Shown here piece by piece: positions 1-11,343 of a DNA stretch of 64,000 bases. The notes beneath the pieces are model-generated. The model made no database searches and was not told the origin of the DNA. It worked only from the letters and a program-made list of their open reading frames with translations. Source of the stretch: Pyrrhoderma lamaoense (Eukaryota; Basidiomycota; Agaricomycetes; Hymenochaetales; Hymenochaetaceae); NCBI GenBank assembly GCA_002794735.1, contig NBAZ01000009.1, forward strand, positions 186,001 through 250,000, in the 5' to 3' direction. The position numbers and the translations under genes are program-made. Each line of letters begins with the position of its first letter. Within the stretch, counting starts at the first letter, position 1.

Positions 1-961
1 ATTGACGTTTACTTTCGACACACCTGCCGAAATACATGAACGAAATAGAGAACCCGTTAAACTATCAGTCCCATGTAGACATAGCGGCGTGGTCGGAAGA
101 GCACTTTTGAGAGACTTCAGACTGAAAAAAGAATTTTTTATTGTTAGTGACACTAATTGAAGGAGTCAAATGGTAGCATACATATCAAGATTGAAATTCG
201 GGGCTTGAGGTAAACCCCGTGCAAGTTTCCGATACTCGGTGCAAGAATTTGTGCCCCCGTTCCCTCCAGGAAGGATGTTGCTTGATGAGGATCCGTTAGT
301 CGAGCATTTTCGAGTGCACGTAAGCCCGCCTCTCCACCCTCAAGTCTCCCTAGTTCTACCTCGACGGCGATCCCTAGCTCTTTCGCGCGTGTCACGTATG
401 GTTTTGCGATTTCTATGTTTTCTTCATCTGTCTATTTTTTGGCTGATGATTATTCGACGAATTGTCTAAGAAGTATAAATAACTGACTTCTGCATGAGAT
501 GCATCCACCATGATACTATCAAACCGTATTCCCTGCTCGGCTAGACTAAGAACTAGTTCCAAATGTTCTGGCTCGGTAGCATGATCAAGATGTACAGAAA
601 TTGGGACGGTCGCTTGTTTCGCTCTATTTTACTATTATTCTATGCCGCTTTCTATCATTCTTTTGATTATATGCATACGCTGCCAGACAAAATTGGAGAA
701 AGGGACCCTTTCCGAACATCAGGGTCACAGGAAATAGTTGTACAATCGCTGGGCTTCTTTTCCTCTCAGCAGCGCGTATAAGTCCTATGACAGAATTTGC
801 GTCATAGCTGCAATGCATATCGAGATATCAATACAGATGATGCTTATGTCCCAGACTGAGTTCTAATATACCAACCAAACCTGAGCCAATACTCCATACT
901 TCCCTTTCTCTGCTTTACTGAGTATATCAAGAGTAAGATTATTCTGCAAAGAGGTGGTCAT
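1..961 (-). CDS. Class II ketose-bisphosphate aldolase, 3' partial, one frameshift
   Basis: Spliced exons on the minus strand (961-876, 807-679, 623-488, 431-182, 121 to the left edge) read as a class II (zinc) aldolase of the fructose-bisphosphate/tagatose-bisphosphate group, which cleaves or condenses sugar phosphates in the cytosol. Visible family blocks: LAQVCYDANSVIGLIRAAE, VPISVHLDHATEPEHLEL (metal-site His), VELGRLEGGEAG, APSIGNLHGVYLKP and PLCLHGTDSL (further metal-site His). Introns are 50-70 nt; one donor is GTCAGT. The first ATG (961) gives MTTSLQNNLTLDIL. In exon 4 one base is missing in the C/G run at 199-203, so the reading frame shifts between LKP and NFNLDI before the next intron; no alternative splice I tried repairs it. 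The C-terminus lies outside the window. It is transcribed away from the erythronate dehydrogenase-like gene, with 222 bp between the two starts. Related aldolases act in four-carbon sugar-acid breakdown, but the substrate here is inferred. Confidence 0.8.
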
Positions 962-1183
962 TGTGTGATAAGTGAAGGAGCCTAAACTTGAGCATGAGAC
1001 CATGGGACTTATATCAGTGGCACCGGAGGCAAAAACGGATAGTTTGATCCGCTAACCACGCGACTCTCACGTTTTCTTGATCATATGCACATCCTAGACT
1101 TACAAGATAAATATATATAAGTCATCAGTACAAAAATGAGCATATCACAGGGGACTGGAGGCAAGTCCTGATTTAACCTCAGC
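962..1183. promoter_or_regulatory. Shared divergent promoter region
   Basis: This 222-bp gap separates the start codons of two head-to-head genes, the aldolase (-) and the erythronate dehydrogenase-like gene (+). A TATA-like tract (aaatatatataagtc) lies about 70 nt upstream of the plus-strand start. Co-regulation of the two genes is an inference from the arrangement only. Confidence 0.4.
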
Positions 1184-2402
1184 ATGTCAGTTGAGACCAC
1201 TCATCAGCGAAAGATTATCTTAATAACTGGAGCTTCTGGCTTTTTGGCCAAGCCACTAACCCAGATTCTTGCATCCAGGGGCAACACTGCCCTTATTCTT
1301 GCTGATATCGTCAAACCAGAAACTCCTATTGGCTCACAGTTTATTGATATAACCGATTACACTGATATCCCCACCCAGGAGGAGGATAAAACGTTGGTGT
1401 TACCAATAAAGGCAGACTTGACTATACCGGACCAAGTACAGTCTCTATTTAATACATCATTGGGAGTACCAGATACTGTGTATGTGATGCATGGCATCAT
1501 GTCTCGTGGCTCAGAAGATAATTTTAAACTTGGACTTAAAGTTAGCCTATGACAAGCTTTAAGCTTTTTCCTGAAACTAATTTGATAATATCGACAATCA
1601 GGTGAATGTTGATTCAATTCGTCTTCTACTGGACGCAGTGGAGCAATTCGGGTCCACTAAAGCGTCAGAGCTCGTGAAGTTCATCTTCACGTCATCTCTC
1701 GCTGTATATGGCGGCCCTCTTCCAGCTGTGATCACACCTTCTACAGCCACGACACCCGAAGGAGCCTATGGAGCCGGTAAATTAGCTTCTGAGGTCATCA
1801 TAAACGAATATTCTCGCCGCGGTCTTATAGATGCTCGTATCTTGCGTTTACCGACTGTAGTTGTCCGACCTGGACCACCGTCCCTAGCCACGTCTGCATT
1901 TATTTCTGGTGATTAAGAGCATGATTTATTTTGGCTTGTGAATTGGACTGAAGAAGTACTTCATTACTTCGTTGTAGGTATCATTCGTGAGCCATTATCT
2001 GGGAAACCAACAACTTGCCCAATCGGTTCATCTCTTAATGATCCAGCTCTAAGACTCCCCGTTTGGATTGCCTCACCAGAGAGTACGGTTACCAATCTAG
2101 CTCATGCGTCCCTGGTACCAGCTTCTACCTTCCCTTCTCATACACGTGCTGTTAATTTGCCCGGAATTACTGCAACAATCCAAGAATTACTCAAGGCCCT
2201 CGAAGTTGTTGGAGGCAAGTCGACGCTGGATCTTGTTTCTTTCATGTCCAGTGAGCTTGATGAGAGAGTAGTAAGAAGCTGGCCATCAAAATTTGATGTC
2301 TCTCAGGCTCTCAATATGGGATACATTGGGGATAAGGATGATGTTCTGCAGATTGTCAAGAAATTCAAGCAAGATCTTAGAGAGAAGATTACGATAAACT
2401 AG
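1184..2402 (+). CDS. NAD-dependent epimerase/dehydratase, D-erythronate dehydrogenase-like
   Basis: Three exons (1184-1540, 1602-1908, 1978-2402) give 362 residues in one continuous frame. The protein is an extended short-chain dehydrogenase: Rossmann glycine motif ITGASGFLAKPL at about residues 15-26, Ser in FTSSLAVYGG, and the catalytic Tyr-x3-Lys in EGAYGAGKLASE. The blocks LRLPTVVVRPGPPSLATSAF and GIIREPLSGKPTTCPIG resemble the DenD group, which oxidises D-erythronate to 2-oxo-tetronate with NAD. Length is slightly above the usual 310-340. The introns are 61 and 69 nt with GT-AG ends and fall where the family sequence resumes (LGLK then VNVDSIR; AFISG then IIREPL). It is divergent from the aldolase and convergent with inositol oxygenase (168 bp between stop codons). 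The family assignment is firm; the substrate is inferred. Confidence 0.85.
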
Positions 2403-2570
2403 CTTACGTGGTCCGAGAATTTGGATGTACTGATTTCCTTGATTTTTATGAGATTACAGACATGAGGTATTCAAGAGATGCCATAGCGATAACTTCTACA
2501 GAGACAATGGAAAAATATAGTATACACATGCAGATTCCTTCTTCAACAGATAAAAAGAAAAAAAAAGCCT

Positions 2571-3898
2571 TCACCACTCAACGACATCGGGGAAGAACTT
2601 CTGAATCAGACCTTCATAGTAAGGTCTGAGTGCTTTGGCGTCGCAGGGGGCATCGCTTTTGCTGTACAAATCATATGGATTGAAAGCACGGACTGCAGCA
2701 AGAAGCTTTTCATCGTTCGCAGACATCAGATGACTATAAGCATTTTCTCGGTGCCATCTAAAAGGTAAAAAGACTTCTTAACACAAGATAAATGTATGGA
2801 ATATACATAGACACGTACGGGTAGAAGCTATGGTATCGGATCATAGCGAGAGCTTCCTCTGGAAGGGTGCTCTGCTCTCTGCAAATGTGGTATAGATATT
2901 CATCATGTCCCCAAGAAAGCATAACGTTATCAAGCCCGCAGTTTGGTTTGTAGATTCCGTATTTAGTAGAATAAACCGGGTCCTTAGAGTCTGGGTTACC
3001 AGCGAATGTGTCCGGGTAGATGTTCTTATCTGAGAAGGCACAGCCGACAACAAATGTGTCCTAAAGTATCAAATTAAGGGTAAGTTCCGGAAAATTCGTT
3101 TCGTGCATGTTGAAGATAATCACTTACGCCTACAACATCCCATTGACCCTCAGATCCGAAGATGAAGAGTAGCTTTCCGAGGTCATGAATAAGACCAGTT
3201 ACTTGCATCCATTCCGGTTTTCCGTCCCGTCTGATGGCCTCCGCAGTCTGCAATAAATGCTCGATTTGCGAGAGTTCCGTCTAGAAGTTCAATTTACTAA
3301 GATTAAGGATACAGAAGACACGATCGATTTTAAAGAAGCTTACATCTGGGTCAGAGTTATCGACTAAAGTATTGAGTTTCTCGATGGCCTCCCAGACACC
3401 TACAATGAAGGGGGGAGGTGGTTAGGATCCGTAAGTTTTTACTGAGACGGTAAGACTTACTCATCCGGGCGCGAACTTTCTTGCGCTGTTCTACACGAGC
3501 GTTGATGTTAAACTCGACAGTTTGCTTTTCTGGAGATGGAATCGATGGTACATTATTTTTGTAGAGGGAGGGATGAAAGGTTGGAACGTTAAATTGGAAT
3601 ATTAAAAATGGATTGAGGATTAAACTTACCATGCTGTTCCTTGTAGAATGCTTTGACTCGGTCGCAAGCACTTTCATACTGGCGGAACTGAGTTTTGTCT
3701 TTTTCGGCATCGAAAGCAGAGGCGTCGTCCCAGAGTGGCTTTACTTTCGACTTCAGCTTGTTAACTGAGATTCATGTAAGATATATGCATTAGTCCCGTA
3801 TTCTTAAGAAAATTACGTGACATACCTTCGTCGATGGCATCGCTGGTCTCGTCGAAGACGCGGCCGTCACGGGTCGGTGTGTCGTAGATGATTCTCAT
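2571..3898 (-). CDS. Inositol oxygenase (myo-inositol to D-glucuronate)
   Basis: Seven exons (3898-3826, 3764-3630, 3529-3461, 3399-3344, 3280-3128, 3060-2819, 2757-2571) splice to 304 residues, close to the usual 285-330 for inositol oxygenase. This di-iron enzyme opens myo-inositol with O2 to give D-glucuronate in the cytosol. Family blocks in order: [49 protein letters not shown] (iron-ligand His), [13 protein letters not shown] (the HD pair), [18 protein letters not shown] (His), [16 protein letters not shown] (His) and [12 protein letters not shown] (Asp). All expected iron ligands are present and no frame is broken. The ending FFPDVVEW is typical. It sits tail-to-tail with the erythronate dehydrogenase-like gene, so this corner may be a small polyol/sugar-acid catabolic group. 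Confidence 0.95.
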
Positions 3899-4684
3899 AT
3901 CTCAGGGAGAAGTTCAAAAATTTGTTGGTTGGTTGCTGGTATAGCTGAAGGTGCAGATCAAGAATTTAAATACCCCAGACCCTCGCTTATAAATTCATTC
4001 TGGCAAGCATTCCAAGATAAGAGGAATTCCCTTAAGATGCACTGGGATCCGACAAATGTTAACCATCGTCAACCGAAAACAACCGTTCGTCATCGTCTCC
4101 AAAGCCAGTGTGGAGAAAATTATTTTACACGAATTGCGGTCGGAGCGTTCTTCCGAGCAAATTGAGTATTTTAGGGTCAGATCACTAGGGTCAGCTGATC
4201 TTTTCTACTTCCCGTCTGCAACCGCCTTATATGTCTCTTCCACTTACAACTCCTGCTTTACAAGTCTAGGTCCGAAGCGGATGGATTCGCTTTTTCCGTC
4301 TAGATCCTATTCCATCCTTTTCAAAGGCACATATACACGTACTCGCGAATGAGAAAAGACGAAAACACAGAAAACACCAGTTCCGCCACCTCACTCGCCA
4401 CGGGTAATTTTGATTTCGTGTGAAAGGCACTCTTTCGTTATGGCAAGACACGTATTGGCTATCGCAGAAGTAAAACAACTAAACTCATACCTCTGCTCTT
4501 TCGAACTATTTAGTATTGGTACTCATCGAAAGTTCAAGACGCGATATATTAACATTAGTAGATCAATTATATCGTTTTAAATCCTGGATTATGTACCGAA
4601 ACAACGACTGTGGCGGCTCGGGGTAATCGACTCATTATTTAAACTTGAGCCACCTTTGTACAGATGCTAGTCTCGATGATGTGA
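3899..4684. other. Intergenic region upstream of inositol oxygenase
   Basis: No ORF here has family features. It holds the promoter of the inositol oxygenase gene. A 14-base C run lies just beyond its right end, near 4688-4701. Confidence 0.4.
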
Positions 4685-4723
4685 GTGCCCCCCCCCCCCC
4701 CTACTTCTCCCTCGTCCTTGAAG

Positions 4724-5246
4724 ATGCAAAATATGTCCTCAAGTACAACACAGAATCAAGCCATGCTCTCCGACCTTTCTGACTCGGAACTTAGAGCTCT
4801 TACAGCATCTAATACGCAGCTGAACCGACGTACATTATTCCCGGGAAATATGGGATCATCATTCGCTAACTCTAATTCCGAGATGCTTCCCCAATACCTT
4901 CCTCGACGCCGGACCGATCGCAAAACTGACTTTAATATAAATGCATTCTACCCGAGTCTGAGTATTGGCCGTCTGAGAGAGATTTTTGTCGTCAAGATTC
5001 GGAGGCTAGCTCTGAATCGTATGATCTCGGTGACGTCCACGACCACGATAGTCAATATCAACTCTTAGTAGCCTCTTTTTGTGCTTGTGTATGTCTCTAC
5101 GCGCTTCTTCGGGTGGATACTTCTTGCGCAACTATGATATGCTCAATGCCCCACGCCTTGGCGACCCTTTGTGCTTCTGGTTCTCTTACTGTCTTGCTGT
5201 GCGCACTCTTCATGCATTCGTATCCTTCAATTACCGCGATGTGGAG
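4724..5246 (+). other. Possible small membrane protein or decayed ORF
   Basis: Two partly overlapping frames look more protein-like than their surroundings. Frame one, from the ATG at 4724, starts MQNMSSSTTQNQAMLSDLSD and runs to a stop at 5066. Another frame, about 4933-5246, has an acidic Ser-rich stretch followed by two hydrophobic segments (LLVASFCACVCLYALL; LATLCASGSLTVLLCALF). A possible 53-nt intron (gtacat...ccgag near 4829-4881, with a gctaac branch-like site) would join the frames but leaves two in-frame stops at 4927-4935. I do not recognise a family. It may be a decayed gene, a missed intron or chance. Confidence 0.2.
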
Positions 5247-5479
5247 CTTCTAGCGTATGTCCCCGGATTTCTCAGGACCCCTTCCTCATATTATACTTTA
5301 TACCCCACATTCTTCAACTTGTTGAGCCAAACACAACACCCATTGTCTTCTTGATATATCTTTCCCTTTGGATGGACCTAGCATATGTTATACAATACAT
5401 TGCAAAGCAAAATACTAATTTCTACTTAATGTACTTGTATACGGACGAGTATAAACAATCACTAATACGCATCGTTTAA

Positions 5480-6677
5480 TTGACAATGTTTTCTTTCTCA
5501 AACATGCGCTAAAGCTTATGTAGACATATACAAAGTACAATGTAAAACGGATTTTACCCCGATATCGATAGAAGACATTGCACTTCAGGCTAGGTTGCTA
5601 TATAATAGGAATTCACTTTTTTCTTCTCTGTGTGGCGTTGTCTCTGGGATTAGGTGTCAGAATCAACTTTATTGCAGCAACAAATCGGTAATATCTATTA
5701 ATATGAATCGTTACAGTAAGTGATTCAACTATTCACTCACCTCCGTAGTAGTAATTGCCCTCTCCCGAGTTTTCCAGAACAATATCAAGTTCAACTCGAA
5801 CAAACTAAACAAAAGCTAGAGGGCGGTGGGTAATGCTGATTGCAAATGAAAGATTTTTTACTGAGATCATCATATTTTACTGAAGTTTCATGGAAGTACA
5901 AGGACGGTCAGGGATCCATTCGGTGGGATATACACACATACACAAGGTTTGATAACAACACAAAACAGCTTACTTGGGGAGTAGAGCGTGAGAGTTCGAT
6001 AGTACTTATCTATTAATCTGATAACTAACTAAGGGTCCAAACGAAAACACGTGATTCGAATGTAGTGGAAACACATCAACGAGGTGACATTGCAAAACGT
6101 GTTTGCATGTCTGAAAATCTTGGAATCCAATTTCCGCTAGCGGCAACAGAAAAAGATGCCATGAAAGAAGCCCATAGGACCTTACAGCAAAAGTCAATGA
6201 AGGAGAAATGGGACAAAAGTATGAAAGCCAATAACGGTAGACTGTTAGATACAACATACTTTCACGGAAAAAGTACAGTGAAAAGACCAGTAAAGAAGGA
6301 CAAGCCGGTAATACTACCAGGAGGCCAGGGACCGATGGAAGACTTATTTTAGTTTATTATTGTAATTTTATTTGAAAATAATTTGCTATGACGTAACATC
6401 CTATATTTGATTTTTTGCGTTATACATCACAATTGTTTTTATTGTATAGAACGTATAATCTACATCTGTATATGTGCTGTATAAGAAGACTATCCAAACA
6501 TACCTTTAGTAAAATAACATAAGAAGACCAGAGTCAGGCAAATGCAACATGATGAAGAAGACCCAATGATTTCAGGATCTTCCTGATAGGAACTTTCTGA
6601 ATGAGACTAGCCCTATGACTTCATTAGATTTTGGAGAGAAATGAGCTATGTCTTCTAGTCGGTAGAACCAGATGAGA
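5480..6677. other. Gene-poor stretch with one short ORF
   Basis: Mostly AT-rich sequence. A short frame at 6029-6352 (+) ends in a Lys-rich tail. Its piece LGIQFPL followed by KDAMKEAHRTLQQK resembles a decayed minus-strand piece near 19000-19100 (FGIEFPL, then NEAWKEGSKVI), so both may be remnants of one dispersed gene family. There is no ATG at the start of the frame; it may be an isolated exon. Confidence 0.25.
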
Positions 6678-7957
6678 TTACCTTAAAACTTCTCTATCAA
6701 CATGGAGTGTCCACCAATCTTTCCCGTCAGAGGTTTTATACAGTGGACTGAGGCCTGCGAATAAGTAATCTTCCCCAAGCCGATCCACAAGCTTCCATCC
6801 TTTGTGGCTCACTCGATTCGAGTTACCGCCTCTGGCATACAGCTCGATACGTTTCTCAGCCGCCGTGGTAAGTTTCTCTCGTATTACTGGATCAATCATA
6901 TCACCCATGTATCGTTCAACATCAATTTTCCAGCAGAGGAACCTTTCAATAGCATCAAGAACGTCCTTCACGAGAATAGATTTCCATCTTTCGCAGTGAC
7001 CTTGAAAGATAGGTCACGAATTTCCGGAACGCAGATATAAGCTTCTTTACAAGTAGGTTCAAATGCGGAAGAGTTGAGATCGGTATTATTTGGATACGTT
7101 GGATAACCAGTATCAGTTACTTCCTTCTCAGAAGCATAGGGAAGCCGCATATCATATCTAATAAGGTCATTTGATCCAAATCGAAGAAGTCTATGTGCTT
7201 TTCTAGGAACTGAAAGACACGTAGTATAAACTTAGCTTTCAACTATTCACACACATTCAGGACACGCAAATAAAGCGGGATACCTTGGTCAGATGTCGGA
7301 TTTTGACTATAACTGCTTTTTGGAGATAATGACTGTGACCGAACACTCATTTTAGCGTTCATTGGACGTTGTAGTTTTTGTCGGTGACAATTCGGTTCGA
7401 TATTTTTTTGAGATGGTGATCTACTTTTCAGCTTTGAGCTACTGCTATTTCGAACTCGCTCTGATCCAGGTTCGGATACTAGCGAAGAATGAGAACGGGG
7501 TTTTTCTTGAATCCGTATTTGTGCTGTGTCACCTGCGTGAGATATCGTACCTACTCGAAGCGCAACGTCTTGGGGGGTTGTTCGATGTTTATATGGTTCA
7601 TACATAGATGCTACCCTGGAATCTCCCTCCCGGTGAGAAGATCTCTTGGGTGAAGCTGCAAGTCGTATTAGACACCAAGTGTGGTCAGATATTGATAAAC
7701 ATACGTCCAATGGCTTGGTGAAAGTGACATATATGATCGTTATTTGTGATGTAGATATCTCCACCTGCTACATAGCTAGGATATGACAAGGGGTGACTAG
7801 ATAGCAAGGTTTGCCAGTGAAAAGGAGTGGAAGATCCCTCTCGAATACTAGGCATTACTCTAGAGTAGTCGATGGGATCGTCTGGTACGTGGTGGCTAGG
7901 TGTATGCCTTGCTCCGCTTGATGGACTCTGCGTATGAGACAACAGGAGATTGGGCAT
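6678..7957 (-). CDS. DUF6699-domain protein, copy A (frameshifted)
   Basis: Three exons (7957-7705, 7655-7284, 7209-6678) match the intron positions and sequence of copy B at 8677-10000. The N-terminal about 210 residues are low-complexity, rich in Ser, Pro and Arg; the C-terminal domain carries the DUF6699 pattern: LIRYDMRLPY, a PTYP block, then DVLDAIERFLCWKIDVERYM and LFAGLSPLYKTSDGKDWWTL. DUF6699 has no known function and is common in agaricomycetes. Near 6978-6985 one base is missing relative to copy B (between VTAKDG and ILVKDVLDAIE), so the domain is split into two frames. The start was chosen by alignment of MPNLLLSHTQ with MSTFFPFHPQ of copy B. The frame break may be real decay or a sequence error. 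Confidence 0.7.
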
Positions 7958-8294
7958 CGTATAGGCAGCTATTGAGGAGATGCGCAAGTGGAAATCAAAG
8001 ATGAAGATATTTATACGAATCTACGTATGGGAGTATGGGTAAACTAGCAAGAAGTACCATGTATCCCATACGTTGTTCTTGAGGCTTTAAGATCATAATG
8101 GGTAGGAAAGATGTGTCCAGGTGCCAAAATAAATTGGTGCATGGGAAGCTTAATGAGAAATCTCTAACGTGATTCGGATACATTGAACCACCTGTTGTTT
8201 TTAAAATTTAAGGTCATGAGTTATTAAGTAGTTGACAATTTCATATTTACTTACTATCTGCTCATATATGCCAATAAAATTGTTAAAAGATATA

Positions 8295-8366
8295 TCCCGC
8301 TTAGCTCAGTGGTAGAGCGCGTCACTAGTAATGACGAGGTCAGTCGTTCAAGTCGGCTAGTGGGAA
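8295..8366 (+). tRNA. tRNA-Thr (anticodon AGT)
   Basis: A full 72-nt cloverleaf folds by eye. Acceptor stem tcccgct pairs with agtggga (one G-T), followed by discriminator A. D-arm gctc-agtggta-gagc, anticodon stem cgtca/tgacg closing loop ctagtaa, which puts AGT at positions 34-36. T-arm agtcg-ttcaagt-cggct is complete. There is no intron. It lies between the two DUF6699 copies, on the opposite strand. Confidence 0.92.
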
Positions 8367-8392
8367 TTCGATAAGTTGATCATCATTATGAC

Positions 8393-8397
8393 TTTTT
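8393..8397 (+). terminator. Pol III terminator of the tRNA gene
   Basis: A run of five T residues 27 nt downstream of the tRNA 3' end, as expected for RNA polymerase III termination. Confidence 0.6.
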
Positions 8398-8676
8398 AAG
8401 AGCTTAGTTTTTGAATATTGTGCCTTTTACACATGCATTTTCCAGATTCGACAATTCATAATCGATTGCGTAAAAGAGTGATGTTTGTTATTTATTTTAT
8501 TTTATTACTGTACAATCTGTAAAAATACGGCAGAGGAGAGATGAAAGATCAAGCACCATAAGATTAATGTGAATTAAGATTTAGAGAAAAGTCTTTTTAT
8601 GCGACTCGCAGGTTTGAGACTCGGCCTTGTACTAGTAGAAATGATGAGTTATATTGATACATATAATCAGTGGCTA

Positions 8677-10000
8677 TTACCTTTCGTCCTCTATATCAAC
8701 GTGAAGCATCCACCAATCCTTTCCATCAACATTATTGAATAATGGTGTAAGGCCGACAAACATGTACTTCTTCCCTAACTGGTCTACGTTTTGCAAACCT
8801 CCATGACGTACTCGATTTGGTTCAACGCGACCAGCATACAACTCGATACGTTTCTCAAAAGCAGCGATCGTGTCTTTATACACATTTGTATTGATGCTAT
8901 CACGCATATATCGTTCAACATCTATCTTCCCGCAAAGGCACCTCTGGATAGCATCAAGAACATCTTGAACGAGAACACATTCTCCATTCTTCGCTACAAC
9001 CTTAAAAGCCAAATCGCGTATTGCCGAAGTGCAAATAAAGGCTTCTTTTACAAAGGGTTCAAACGCGGCTGAGGTGAGGTCACTATATTTCAGATAAGTT
9101 GGATGGCCAGTATCGATCGTCTTCTTCACAGAAGTATATGGAAGGCGCATATCATATCGAATCAGTTTTTTGGATCCATATTGAAGGAGCTTGTGAGCTT
9201 TTTTGGAACCTACGAAGTATGATTATACTTAGTATATACAATTTTCACACACATTCGGAACACGTAAAAAAAGCACCCGGAGTGGTGGCTTACCTTGATC
9301 AGGTGCCGGACTATGTGCATGATGAGCACTCGAAGATAATGTCCGATTTCGACCACTCGTTTCCGTGTTAGTCGGATGGTGGTTCTCTTGTCGGCGACGA
9401 TCAGATTCGAGACTTTTTCGAGACGGTGGTCGGTTTGATGGTCTGAGACCTCCCTTGGGGATGGGTCCCTTTCCGTTTCGAACCCACTCCGGTACAGGCT
9501 CGGAAGCTAGGAGGGCTCGGGAATGAATATCTTCTTGAGCCCACGCATGAGTTGAATGAGATAACGTGCGTGCGCGTGTTGACGGACCTGGACCGGGGAC
9601 AGCTTGAGAAACCGTTCGATGTCTATGTGGGTCGTACACCGGCATAGGCATCTCTTCAAGTTCTTTGAACCTCGCCTCCCATTTGGCCCACCCCTCAGGT
9701 AAAGCTGTGTGACCTATTTAATAATTATATAAGACACGAAATAAGAAACATACAATCGTCGACTTTATGAGGTTGATAATGGTGATTATAGTTTGCAGAG
9801 TGTAACTCTCTTCCAGACGCATAGAAAGGAAAGGCCATGGGCTGTGCAAATAACATTGGTTGGAAAGGTGTATAGAAGGTATTCTGTCCGATATTCATTG
9901 AACCCGTATATCCTGTAGGCGTGTCTGGTAGATATTGAGCAGGGAGCTCGGTCGCCTTGTTCGACGCTCTCTGAGGATGGAATGGAAAGAAGGTGGACAT
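8677..10000 (-). CDS. DUF6699-domain protein, copy B (intact)
   Basis: Three exons (10000-9754, 9713-9294, 9209-8677) splice in frame to 399 residues. Residues 1 to about 220 are low-complexity, rich in Pro, Ser, Arg and His, with SRKSLESDRRRQ-type basic patches and no signal peptide. The C-terminal about 160 residues are the DUF6699 domain: LIRYDMRLPYTSVKK, HPTYLKYSDLTSAAFEP, LVQDVLDAIQRCLCGKIDVE and a closing VGLTPLF-DGKDWWMLHVD. Function is unknown. I started at MSTFFPFHPQ because the upstream frame has no ATG in context and copy A begins at the equivalent place. This is a whole-gene duplicate of copy A, with conserved intron phases (1,1). Copy B keeps its frame throughout. Confidence 0.8.
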
Positions 10001-10582
10001 GATGTGGGTAGCTGAAGGACGGGATGTGCAGATGGAGGTCAAAAAATGAGGGTACTTATCAGAAATCTATGTACAGAAGGCTGGGTAAAGAAGCACCGAC
10101 CTCGTGTCTGTCATACATCGGACTCTTGAGTCTTAAAGTCCATGATAATTGACCACGGTGCTTAAGGCGCTTATTGGGATTGGGTCTATAAATGTTTGAA
10201 CGCTTCAGTGGACCTTCTCCAACTTGTGTTATATGCATTCAATAGACAATTGCCTTGAAGCGATGGACTAGTGGTTGATAGCCTGGCACGAGGCTTGCCA
10301 CAGCAGAAAAAATGGAATTGTACAAGGATGCAAGATGATCTTGTATTCTATAGAGGGAAACTCCTGTGATAAGTTCAATATTTTCGGTCAAAGGCCACCA
10401 GGCATGGCACAGAGTGAATCTCACCTATCTATCGTTCCGTCGTTACCGCACAAGGTTGAAATAAGCCGCATATTTATAATAGAACTACTACCGGCTTGGG
10501 CCGGGCCACAATGATTGGCGCCCGACCGGAGTCCAAGACGGTAGTCTCTCGACCTCTGCTTTCACTCTCACTAACGTGGACA
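10001..10582. other. Divergent intergenic region
   Basis: Lies between DUF6699 copy B (-) and the TMEM50/Vps68 gene (+) and holds both promoters. No supported ORF. Confidence 0.4.
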
Positions 10583-11343
10583 ATGTCTCTTCCAAGGTCA
10601 AACTATGACCCTCGTCGGGTCTGCATCAACCCATTCCCAAACCTGGACTTGCATATGGGAAAGTACAGACGCTCAGTGGGTGTCTATGTTGCCGGAGGTT
10701 TGGTATGTGCATCTCATCCATGCATCTGTAAAATCTGGGGTCTAACTCTCTTCAATTCTTTCGCATGGCTCTCATGGCAAACTACTTCCTTCTACGTCTT
10801 CATTTCTCTACTATTCAATTGAATCCTCCATAGTTTGCGCTGGCCCACTGGCTTTTTCTTGATGCTGCCGTTCTCTCGGCGCATTATCATCCTCCGGCTG
10901 ATTCTCCATACGACTCAGCTCCAGTCCATGTAACTTTCGTAGACTGGATTCCTGGGATACTCTCTGTCCTTGGCTTCTTCATCGTAAACCTAATCGATAA
11001 AGACAGAATAAAGGGCGAGGAGGCCTACGCTGATGCGCGTGCTGTGTGGCGTGCACGCTTCATCCTTTTTATCGGATTTGCTTTGATGGCAGGAGGTCTT
11101 GCTGGTAGTGTCGTGCGTTGTTACTCTTCTAAGTCAGTTTAGCGCCGATTTATTGACGCATTCCGATAATAACATATCTAGACGGTTCTGGTCCTCAAGT
11201 ACTTAATGCCGCGCTATCTAGACCAGTTCGCATATTATGGCTATGCGAACGTTTTTCAGAATGTTGCTATCATGCTTTCCGCTGTAGTTCTCTGGATCGC
11301 TCAAACGGGTCCCAGCGACTATGAATACAGCTTAGCTATTTAA
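10583..11343 (+). CDS. TMEM50/Vps68-family membrane protein
   Basis: Three exons (10583-10702, 10834-11112, 11182-11343) give 186 residues in frame. The family (UPF0220; yeast Vps68, animal TMEM50) are small four-helix proteins of endosomal and ER membranes; Vps68 works with Vps55 and ESCRT-III in late-endosome traffic. Visible hydrophobic segments: GVYVAGGLFALAHWLFLDA, GILSVLGFFIVNLID, RFILFIGFALMAGGLAG and NVAIMLSAVVLWIAQT. The conserved blocks AHYHPPADSPYDSAPVHV and VDWIPG and the final YGYAN-QNVA region are present. The ATG at 10583 (MSLPRSNYDP) was preferred over an upstream in-frame ATG because homologues start there. The first intron (131 nt) is long for this window; the second is 69 nt. 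Confidence 0.9.
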
